64,000 nucleotides of DNA from assembly GCA_001051155.2 (NCBI GenBank), contig JYIP02000004.1, positions 2,970,383 to 3,034,382 of the forward strand. Reading direction: 5' to 3'. Source of the stretch: Chrysoporthe austroafricana (taxonomy: Eukaryota; Ascomycota; Sordariomycetes; Diaporthales; Cryphonectriaceae). The position numbers and the translations under genes are program-made. Below, in pieces: positions 20,635-30,760 of the stretch; position 1 is the stretch's first letter; the number at the start of each line of letters is the position of its first letter. The notes beneath the pieces were generated by a model. The model was not told the origin of the DNA and did no database searches. It was given only the letters and a program-made list of their open reading frames with translations.

Positions 20635-20642
20635 ATAAAAAG
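20635..20642 (+). promoter_or_regulatory. TATA box of the DUF6594 gene
   Basis: TATAAAAA lies about 130 bases before the ATG at 20773 in the divergent spacer. Confidence 0.5.
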
Positions 20643-20772
20643 GTGCATACCATTTCAATTATTTTTGACGCGAAGGCCTCTTCTCAAAATCCCGCACTCT
20701 TTCGGATGCTGACCCAGAAATAGTATTTTCAGGTCAACTATTCACACCGGGCATCTATCTGACTATACCAAC

Positions 20773-21944
20773 ATGTCCCAATCTGGTCTTCCAGCTCCCA
20801 ATAGCAGCCATGTGGCTACCACATTCAAGTTGAGTAAGCAACTTGTCACGATACCCATCCTCCTTTTCCGCCTTAGCCTCCGCTTTTTTCTGCTGACGTT
20901 CATGTGTCATAGTCGAGGACTATCCTGCCGGTTACCCGCGATTTTCCGCCCTGATCTCCTCTCATCCATCTTTCCAGGTGGCTCGACAATTTTCAAACTT
21001 ACGCAATCGAATTTTGTTGGAAAAACAGGATGTCCTAGCCCGCCTCGAAGAACGGCTGGAGAGGCTGGACGCTAGTGAACAGAGACTGCTTTTTCTCGGA
21101 TGTCTGCGACGAGACAACAACGACGAGCGGAGGAAGGTTCTGGTAGAGATTGACCATGCCCTTGTTGACTATGGTCCGTCTCAACCTCACAGATTTCTGG
21201 GACCTGATAATATCTATTATCTCGACAATTGGCACATCTAACACAAGGATTCAGACTCCTTCCTATTACGCAACAAGGAAATCATGAAATACCAGGCGGC
21301 AAAGCAGAGGGACAAGTCAAATTTACAGAACTGGCTGAAAGAGAATGGCTGCATAGCTCGAAGCGAAATTGAGTATCTCGAAAAAGACGACCTTCTAGCT
21401 TTAGGAAACGTTGATGCGGATGCTATCTACAGTTCCTTCGAAAGTTCCGTGGAAGATGCCATGATTTCGCTTGGGGCAGCAAGGTCGTTCAATAAGGTAA
21501 TTACTCGCTACTTGACATTACATATTTATACGGACCTGTTGGCTAAAATTTGTCTTCTTTTGAACAACAATTGGTTAGAGCATGACCAAGCCGATATCCT
21601 CAAATGCAGGTATATACATATTTCGACACGGCTTTATCAGCGCGGTGACCAGGTTCATTGTGGCTTTGGTACCAATTGTGGTGCTTTTTGCCCCTATGGT
21701 GATCATTCTGAATTTGAAAGAATTCAAGGCTAGACTGGCAGTCGTTCTGTCTGCTCTGTCTGTTTTTGTGCTATTGCTCTCGACATTTGTTCATTTGCGG
21801 ACTGGGGAGTTGTTTCTCGCAGGCTCGACGTACGTTCCAAAGTCCCTAACAATGCTTACCATTCTCTGCATCACACTGATATGAGAATATAGGTACGCAG
21901 CCGTATTAGTCGTCTTCATATCACAGTCTGGAGTTGCCAGTTAA
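20773..21944 (+). CDS. DUF6594 family membrane protein (island)
   Basis: Five exons: 20773-20833, 20913-21173, 21255-21496, 21579-21829 and 21893-21944. All phases agree and give 288 residues. The body shows the family pattern: GYPRFSALISSHPSFQVARQ, a coiled helix LEERLERLDASE, then LRRDNNDERRKVLVEIDHAL, VDYDSFLLRN and LKNW-like LQNWLKENGCIA. The C-terminus, from GIYIFRHGFISAV, holds three hydrophobic segments (residues about 205-285), so the protein is probably membrane-anchored with a large N-terminal domain inside the cell. DUF6594 proteins are abundant in ascomycetes and often lie near incompatibility-type genes; their biochemical role is not known to me. The stop is 57 bp from that of the convergent caspase-like gene. 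Confidence 0.82.
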
Positions 21945-22001
21945 ATGTATTCAAGCGTTCTACGTGTAGATTCCTAGTGCTTGATGATGATAAATGTGAC
22001 T

Positions 22002-24404
22002 CTAGGCACTGGCAGCTTGCAGTAAGTTCAAAACTTTCTGCCTGACCAACCTTAAAAGCTGCCAGTCTTCATACTGTCTCCAATCCTGGCTTCGCAGACA
22101 GGCCGCTACTGCGTCAGCATATTTCCTTCCCGCGGCGTGGGCTAACTTCTCGGCTGCTGCACGAAGCATGAACTGTCGAAGTGTTTCTGGATTAGTAAGA
22201 TGATCCCAACGCTGCCCTCTCTTATCCATATCTGGGAGAGTCCTCCAGCACCCAATCTCCAGCAGGAGGATACCCTAGTTAGACAGCAAGTCAGCGCCTA
22301 TTCTGACCCCTTAAAGGCCGAAAGACAAGACAGCGTGTAGATCTTGTCCACGCTAGCACTAGTTGTGGCAGGCGAACTCACAAGAGAGTACAGGTCATGA
22401 TGTGCTTCGAAGTTCACTGGTCGACCCCAACGATCTGGATGCCGGTAAATATTGTTTTTGGTCGAGAAGTCGACAGTGTTCCTCGTTTCAGCTTCCGCAG
22501 GCCGTGAGGTGTCGAATCCAACAAGAAACGGACTTTCTATGTCCCAGTCGTCGAAAGACTCCGCCTGAGAATTATTTCGATTCTTGGAAAAGATAACAAT
22601 GTTATGGCTCGTTAAGTTCTTATGAAACCACCCGATGGAGAGTAGGTGTATGACGGCATTACAAAGACAAGCAGATAGATTATTTCGTAATTCCAGAGGG
22701 ACGACCTTGAGTTTCCGTATCAGGTTGTCCAAAGAAGTAAAAGAGTGGTCGGCGTATTGCTCCGGAACTTGGTAGACGATACCTAATTTGGCCTGGCCAA
22801 GGGTATTGCGAGTGAAACCTAGACCTTTCATGCACCTGAAAGCTGAGTCCTTTGGCTCGGACTGCAAGGCGGCAATTCTCCTGATCTGGCGAGCTGTCCA
22901 AGTGAATGAGCTGGGATCGGTATCGTCATAGTTGAAGTACTCGACCATGACTGTGTATTCCCCTCGCCTTCCTAACCGCAAACGCCCTTGTGAAGGATCC
23001 GAGTGCTCAAAGTCGACGCGCATCCCATTGTCGCCGTCGTCGGAGATGTCTTCGTCTGCTGTAATGGCGAGACGCATGCCGATTCGATTCCTCAGTTCTT
23101 CAAAATTTGGCCCCGCATCATTGCGTATCTCGTCGAGAGAGCCCGGGTGGAGTTGGGTCAAAGAATCTGCTACGAATGCGAGCAGACCCTCTGAAGAACT
23201 CCTAATGGACTCAATGATTGCCGTCGGTTCTAACTCGGTTGGCTGTCCTGACGTATTGAGACCCTTCAGGGCATCTTCCAAAGACTTGCAGAGTCGACGC
23301 GCTTCCAAGCTTCCTTCCGGGGACAACAGAGCCCCATTTTCCTCCTTGGAAAGTAGCTTGGAGCCTATGTCGTTGGTTCTATCCGCGTCCGACAAGACCT
23401 GACGCACCAGCTGGATATCCTGAATTGATGTAGGAGAATCTTTGGTCATCCATTGCACAAGAGACATGGCCACTTCCGAGTCGATGTTGTTGAAAAGGGA
23501 CAGTCTAAAGTATATGTCCATCCCTTCCTTTTGCTTGGATGGTGCCGTTGTGAGAGGGAGCATTGACTCCGGTGCGCGCTTCAGCTTGATGGCACCCGCG
23601 CCTCGGTCACCACCCCCAAGTACGACGTACAATGGCTGTCGCATAAGACGATGTTCAGCCTGGGTCATACGCCTATGAAGTTCCGAAATCGTGACTTCTC
23701 CATCCTCGGTCATCATTTGCCGCGCTTGTTCCATAAGCACCGCTGTGAAGGACGGGGTGCCTTTCAAGCCAGTACTCGTGTAGCTGTCCTTGTCTGCGGC
23801 CGCCAGAAACTCCACGCGTTGAGAAGATCTGGCTCGGACGGCCTGGCCTGCAAAGCAACAATCAAGGATAATGATAACATCACAGGTGGCCAGAAAGAGT
23901 TGTGGTTGAATGCGATCCCAGTCCAAATCGGGACCATCCTTACGCTTTCTATGAGGTTTGGTCAGTCAGGAAGGAGACTCATGAGGTAAAGTGTTATGAA
24001 ACATTATGAACTCTTACTTACGCGGCCCAGGTACATGGACTCTTGGTCTCCACGTAATCCCCGTGTCCAGCGTAATACACAATCAAGAGGCACTGCTCGC
24101 CTCCATAAGAGGCCACTGATTTGGTAATGAATGAGCTAAGTCGTATACCAGAGTTTTCTGAAGGGATGTTAAACCGCCAGGTTTTATAGTTGAATACTTC
24201 GCGGAACATGTGCTCAAGTTGGTCTACCTCGGCTGAGACACCAATATCATCTTCCTTCCACGTTAGAAGTAGTACATTGACAGCAGAATAACGATGAATC
24301 CGCCTTGGCTGATACTCCGCTAGCTTGTCGGAAATGCCCCTCTCGGCGATGCCGTCCACAAGACATCCTGCCTTCCCGCCTTCGTGCCCAAGACTAGAAT
24401 CCAT
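22002..24404 (-). CDS. Caspase-like peptidase fused to a kinase-like domain (island)
   Basis: Exons 24404-24022, 23948-22382 and 22274-22002 give 740 residues in consistent phase. Residues about 40-270 are a caspase/metacaspase-type (C14) domain: VLLLTWKEDD strand, catalytic His114 in YYAGHGD, and Cys159 in IILDCCFAGQA. A linker of about 200 mostly helical residues follows. Residues about 450-740 form a kinase-like fold of the type seen in fungal incompatibility proteins. It keeps LGIVYQVP, FHKNLTSHNIVIF, YRHPDRWG and HDLYSLG, but has no HRD or DFG, so it is probably a pseudokinase. Proteolysis is likely its activity; the trigger and substrate are unknown. Fusion of these two domains, and its place between two kinase-ankyrin genes, points to regulated cell death. 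Confidence 0.85.
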
Positions 24405-24940
24405 TTCTTGTAAGTTGCGGGTGGGTAGCTGTTATGAAACTCGGTTCTTTGATCGTTTCTCTTCTGGGGGGAGAAGAGGTGGTGTGTCAGGAAAATGGAG
24501 TGACCACTCCCACTGGCTGGAAATGACGAAGGTCTTATATAGCTGTGTGGCCAGGCCAGCGCACTTGGCTGAGCACAGGCGGGGAACCGGGAGGGACGCT
24601 TGCAAAGCAATGGTACTGCCGGTAGACTGTACTCAATTAATAATATCTGCATGCTGCATTGGCTGCACCGGGTGGTAGTACCACAGTAATTATTCAAACG
24701 TATTATCTTGGCGAATATGCCTGGGCTGACTAAAGCCTGCATGCAGACGCATCATTGCAACCTAGAGCTGACCGGGCAGCTTCCCTGGGCTCCCTCAAAC
24801 AAGCCCCCTCTACTGGCATTCACATTCAGGGCACCAAATACTTGTGGTGGGCACTAAGTCCCCGCTGTCCTTCAAGCCTCGCGATACCAACTCAACTAGC
24901 TCGCAGACGAGGTCAACTGAGCTATTAACCTGATGTAATT
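24405..24940. other. Divergent promoter region between caspase-like gene and kinase B
   Basis: A 536-bp spacer shared by two genes transcribed away from each other, so co-regulation is possible. No ORF of coding character. Confidence 0.6.
24534..24541 (-). promoter_or_regulatory. TATA box of the caspase-like gene
   Basis: TATATAAG on the minus strand, about 130 bases before the ATG at 24404, the same distance as in the DUF6594 gene. Confidence 0.5.
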
Positions 24941-27900
24941 ATGTCTTCGATTTCTCTCTGGATGACCGAGAGTAGCGAGATGTCCAGGCCTGCTTGTGAA
25001 AATGCTACTCGGCATACTCCGGCACGTCATGCTCCCGCCTCATCTACGGTACTGAACCTCCTCGATTTGATCCTGAGCAAGAACTTGGCTCTGTACAACC
25101 AAAGCGATCTGGATTTCGAAGCTTCTCAAGGCGTTCAGCGCCCTCCTTCAGCGGGGTCGGGGGGCCACGCCACGGTCGAGATTGGAAAAATGAAAAGCGG
25201 GAAGGTGGTTGTCGTCAAGAGTTCTCGAAAATCAGCATTGTCCGAGGACTTACCTGTTCCTCGTTCTACTGACAGCTATCTGCAGCACTTAATCCTCGAG
25301 ACACAAATATTAACTCACAGTCATTTGAAGGATCATCGTCACGTTGTCGACATCTTCGGCCTCGCCATCAATAATTCCACCACCCTGGCGTCTCTGTCGA
25401 TCGTCCTACAATACTCAAGCCTGGGCAATCTATCGTCTTTCCTGCGCAACAAAGGAGAATCCCTCAATGCCGGTGACAAAATTGAGCTAGCCTGCGACGT
25501 GGGTCGTGGACTTCAAGCCTTGCATGAGGTCCATATCTGTCATGGCGATGTGAAAACTCAAAATGCACTCGTATTCGTCGACAACGGAAAATTCATTGCC
25601 AAGATTTCAGACTTTGGGGAGTCCATAATTGTAGCACAAGATGATCCGACGGGTATTGTGCGACATCCTCCTGGAACGCCCTTGTTGAATGCGCCAGAGC
25701 TTCGACAGAGCCATGGCAGGAATGCAAACTTCACCATCAATGAAGCAATGCAAACAGATGTCTTCTCCTTGGGTCTTCTCCTATGGGAAGTATTGAAGAA
25801 TGGCCGACCGTACTGGGAGCCTTCGTGGGTCGCTACATCGAAAAAGAACGAGATCGATGCTGGAGCCATGGAATCGTTTCTGGACGGATTGCATCCCGAC
25901 GCTCTTCTCGAGTACGGCCTGAATTTCATTCTAGAGCTGAAAATGGATCTAGAGTACTCGAGGAGAGTTGCCCTGACAATGCGCGGCTGTATTCGAGACA
26001 ACCCGAACGACCGACTCCTTATTGCTGAGATTGTTCACAAACTGTCACCGACATGTAAATCATTGAACGACGAGATTCGAGGAGGCCAGCAGAGTGGCCA
26101 TGACACGCAACCTGTAACGGCATGGGCTTGCCAGCAGACTCTGATACAGGTACGCTATCCCAGCTCTATTTGCTGCAGTTCGCACCGCTCTGGCACGGCT
26201 AGAGCTGCTGCCCCATGAGTCCAAAATATCACAGCAAGAGTACATGCAGTACGTGCTGGGAACACCTGCTAATGCAACACTTTGTAGCTCCTAGAAAAAC
26301 ACAGACGCGCCTATGGGTCGCGCAGACCGAAATTGCCGAGGACTCTTGAGCAGCACATGGTCGAAGAGCTGAAAACTGTAGCCACTGATCCGGTGGTACC
26401 GAGAGAGTTCCGTGCCCAAGCGGCAATGACCTTATCCGAGTGCTACGCCATCGCTTTTGGCACAGAGAATAACGATAATGAGGTTTTCCGATGGATGCGA
26501 CTCGCAGCCACTGAAGGCCACGAATTGGCATTGCTGTGGTCCGAAAGAATTGACGAGGCCATACATCGCGACAAAGTCCCCTGTGCTGATGTCTCAAAAG
26601 AACAATATTTGTGCAGGATGATCTCTCAAAACGTGGAAGATTCGGTACAGAAATTCAAAGAGGCGTTTGACTCAAGTCAACTTCCCCACCCGGATGCCGA
26701 ATTCCATGTCAAGCTTCTGAACGAGTCGTTCGTTGATACAGTTGAACCCCTACATTTGGCAGCATTGATGGGGGACGGGGTTGTAGTTACCAGACTTCTC
26801 CGTACTACATCTCCCCAAATATGCTCGACTGCTGGCTTTAATGCAGCTCACTACGCATGCCTTGGCGGGCAACTTTCGACTCTGAAAGTACTTCTTGAGC
26901 ATGGTACAGATCCGTCCTGCATTGGCGCCTACAGTATCACTCCACTTCATTTCGCAACGTTTTTCAAACCAGAGAATACTGTTGCAGCGGTCCAAATTTT
27001 GATCAAACACGGCGCTCGTACTGATATCCGATCAGATTCAGTCGAAAACGTCAACTTCAACATGATTCTCGAGGGAGTTCCCCTGGATTGGGCTGTCGAA
27101 ACGAGAAATCGACTCCTGGTGCAAGCTCTGCTCCCTTATACAACAGAACATGTTGGCATACAGATGGCCTTCTCTTTATTCTACTGGGAGATCGCTGAAG
27201 ATCTCCTCCGTCAGCAGTCTGCTGTCATGTCGCCAGTACAACTCTGCCCCGCATTCAACATCTTCAGAGTCAAGCGGTCAGTGGTGTTTCTGTACTGGAT
27301 AGCGCATGGGCGGGATGGCCCCGACGCAATACGTCGCACTATAGAATGTGCTCATCACTATGGGCTCCTGAGCCCCGGAGACGCTCTCAAAAGAGCGACA
27401 ATGACCAGTCATGCACAGGACGGCGATCACATTATCGAGTCTATATTGCGCTTCTGCAACAGCTCTGAGGTGAAACGCTCGACGCGAGGGTACCAAGAGC
27501 CTCTTATGTTCGTCATGTCGCAAGTACACCGCCAAAGCGGCTGGAAGCGAGTGATTGAGATGATGGTGGAGCATTACACTGTCGACGAACTTCAGCGTTG
27601 CGCGTTCCGGAATCAGCTCACCTACTTGCAATACGCGGTCTGGATAGGCTCAACGGTCTCTGCGAAAGTCCTGCTCTTGAAAGGGGTGGACGTAAACCAG
27701 AGAGCCCAGGGCGAGCGGGCAGACCAGTGTACGGCATTGGACATCTGTGCCATGGCCAATGCTTCTACGGAGATGTGGTCAATACTGCTCGATCACGGAG
27801 CAGATATCAATGAAGAGACTGGAGGCTTCACGCCATTAGAGCGCCTTTTGATTGTGAAGGGCACGGTGGAGCCGAGGCTTCTAAGTTTGATCCTGGAGCA

Positions 27901-28618
27901 ACCGGAAGCCGACAATACACATTGCAGGACTCTGCATCGTCTTTTTGCGATGGAACTGATTGTCGGGTCTGGAAGACGAAGCAGGATCACCGGTCTTGTT
28001 CAATGGGTCCTTTCTCGCGAATCCACAGCCAGACATATCAACTCACCTGATGAGCGCGGCGTGAGAATGTTGGATAGGGCAGCACTCTACCAACGTCTTG
28101 ACCTGGTCAATATTCTTCTTGACGCAAACGCTGACGCAAGTATACCAATCGCTATGCTGGACGGATTTCCCATTCTCCCCTTGCACATCGCCATTTTTAT
28201 GTCTAAGCTCCTAGATATCGAGCCAAGGGGACTCAATACGCCCATGGACAGGGTCCAGGCGACCGAAAGCTCTCAAAGTGATAACGATATCCAAAGAAGA
28301 ATGAGGTGGAACTTGTTGAACGTAACTATGGCATTCATTGACTGGCACCGTGCACGAGGTACCCAGCTCTTTGAGGGCATCACAAAGCTGCATATAGCAT
28401 ACTACATGGACGTCCCCGACCTTGTGGAACAGCTGATCGCGATGGGTTTCGACAAAAGCGCCAAAGGGGTCTGGCCAGGTATCGATGGTGAAGTTACACC
28501 AAACGAATTGCTACTTTCCGATCGCATTCATAAGGAAAAGGAACTATTGACAGAAATGATTGTCAAGTTGAAACTAGATAGCAAGAGATGGGAATCGGTA
28601 ATGACGAGGAATGCTTAA
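24941..28618 (+). CDS. Protein kinase with C-terminal ankyrin repeats (island, copy B)
   Basis: Two exons, 24941-26149 and 26288-28618, in phase 0, give 1179 residues. The kinase covers about residues 70-370: AGSGGHATVEIG loop, VVVVK Lys93, Glu120, HGDVKTQN with Asp203, DFG Asp224 and NAPE. As in copy A, HGD replaces HRD and all catalytic residues are kept. The second exon begins like copy A, with AQAAMTLSECYAIAFG, then ankyrin blocks such as LHLAALMGDGVVVTRLL, TPLHFATFF and VNILLDANADAS, and ends near KGVWPGIDGEVTPNELL. Sequence identity with copy A is modest although the layout is the same, so the duplication is old or selection has driven divergence. It diverges from the caspase-like gene over a 536-bp spacer. 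Confidence 0.88.
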
Positions 28619-29409
28619 GTTCACAAAAGGTTAGCCGCAGGAGTAGTTGTGATGAACTGCGAGAAATGGGTGATTCATCATTAGAATTACATACATCATA
28701 CCATAGTCCCTGCATTGCCCTTATATAGGAGACTTTCCGAGAAGCCCAATTATAGCCCACTTTCTTCTCATATATCTCCTCTTGTCGCAGTCTCTTAGTC
28801 AGACACCTGTAACACTCCCTATTCTCCTCGCCTTGCAGCATTTGCTAGCACTCTAGGCATATAGCCGTTCACCTTGCCCTAGCTCCTGTATATGCGCCGG
28901 GCTTGCGCTTCTTTGATCACCCCTATTGTCTTTAACGGACACCATTGCTTGCATGAGGTTGTGTTTGAACATTAGCAATGCGCAATATTGACCCTAACGC
29001 TACTCTATATAACACCTATAACACTCTACGTATCAGTGACTACATTCAAGTCTCAAGTTATGTTAATACTATAATAAATTCAAATGATAGGTGGTATATG
29101 TAATGAGCACTGCCTATACGCAAGTAGCAAGTGCCTCAAAGGTTTACGCTGGGCAAGAGCAGTGGAGTACTATCTGCCGTACACGGAAATACGATCAATA
29201 ATTCTTGGGGTGCGAGGTACTTATTAGCTGTGTGAGGAAATGCACCTAGATTGACGACTGAAGAGTCCTAAGGCAATTGTTGTCCAAAGTCCATCCTTAT
29301 ATGTCCAGCTCTTCAGTTCCAATTTGCTTGGATCGATGTCGAGCCCATCGGTCTATTTCCGTACAACCCTAATCTTGACTACGTAAGCGACTCCCAACAT
29401 AAGAGACTC
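28619..29409. other. AT-richer spacer downstream of kinase B
   Basis: No recognisable gene. 3' flank of kinase B, up to the second dispersed repeat copy. Confidence 0.55.
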
Positions 29410-29642
29410 AATGTCGCCAGAGCCTTATGAGAGCTCCCAACCCGAACCCTGGCGGGTCTGTCTGGATGGCCTCAGTCAAGCCCCCCTGTCGCCCCACACC
29501 CCCCCCCTTGATGAGCCTTTTCTCTCTGGCGGAACGGAATCCTGAAGGCGACCTGCTAAAGATGCGACCACGCAGCAGTCCTACGAAATAAGTAGTGCTC
29601 GGCACTTGGCGGTGTCGACCTCGACAGGGTCTCGAGAGGGTG
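29410..29642 (+). repeat. Dispersed repeat, copy 2
   Basis: Same orientation as copy 1 at 12950-13167. Most blocks are conserved, with several indels (extra bases near 29455 and near 29617). The 40-bp direct repeats that enclose copy 1 are absent here. The two copies stand outside the two ends of the kinase-caspase block. Confidence 0.85.
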
Positions 29643-30760
29643 GCCAAGGCATTAAGCGCAGCTACAGCCTGTCATGTGGAGAGTTTACTAGGTAGTCCCA
29701 TAGCATAATATATGTGCCGCATGGCGCGTCTGTCGGTTGATCAGCAAGGTCGATCGCGTGGGTGCTTTCAGGGTCCTGACAGGACCGCTATGTATGTACG
29801 CTATACCGTTCTTGGAATAGCAGCAAGCGGCGGCCCAATGACGGGCGCCGGCAGAGGGCACAGGGAGCCACTATGACCTCATTTGGCATAGCCACGCTGG
29901 TAGCCAGGGCCATGTGCTCTGGAATGTCCCAGCCGTACTTCTCGTCCCACCTCATGCGTATTATGTAGACACGCACGGCACAGCAGGATGGGGACCAACG
30001 GTCGAGATGGACAGGCAGCTATGAGGGGGTCCAGCGCATGCTCTCTGGCGTGGCATCAAGTGAGGATCGCGCCGGGTCTATGCGGGAATACGGCGCATCG
30101 TCCTGTGTTGTGGCGTGTGTGTGAGCGTGTGTACTTGGCCGCTACATGCTGGGACTGCGTAGTACCAGTAATTACTGCGTGCCCAGGGCTGAGGATGAAA
30201 CCCGTTGCCCGCGTGCAGTATGACGGTACGCAGTGAGACATGCGCCCTCCTTCTGTTCCTGCTCCCCGGGACGCCCTGTATCGCTGCACCACAGGCCTGG
30301 CAGGGCGAGTCTTGCGGGTACGAGCATATGCTATGTAACTGCCATGTACCCTGCAGCAGGTGAGAACCTTCGTGGTCCTAGCCGGCCTCGTCCACACCCA
30401 TCCGCTCGCGGGTCATCATCCCTCAGCTCTCCACCAGGGTCGATTAAAATAGGCCCCCAGCCCAGAGACATGCGACCTCGACTCCCGGTCCGGCCTGAAC
30501 GCTGGACCCACCTGACCTCCTCCTGCTACTCCTCCAGCTCCTCCTCGTCCGACCTGCACGAGCCGAGCCTCGACAGAGCACATCCCGCCGCGCTCTTTAA
30601 ACCACCCAGAGCCGACATCCATCCAGCCACCTGTCCATCCCCTGCCGACCCGAGAGAAATGCCCAACAACCTCCGTCGGTGATGCTAGGGAGGTCGCTCT
30701 GCGGAACACGCCCGTCCAAGCTCCACGATACCCTATCGTCGACGACACCGCGACCTCACC
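29643..30760. other. Upstream region of the chloride channel gene
   Basis: No gene recognised. The last 200 bases are rich in CT and CCTC motifs, as often seen in fungal promoters and leaders. Confidence 0.5.
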
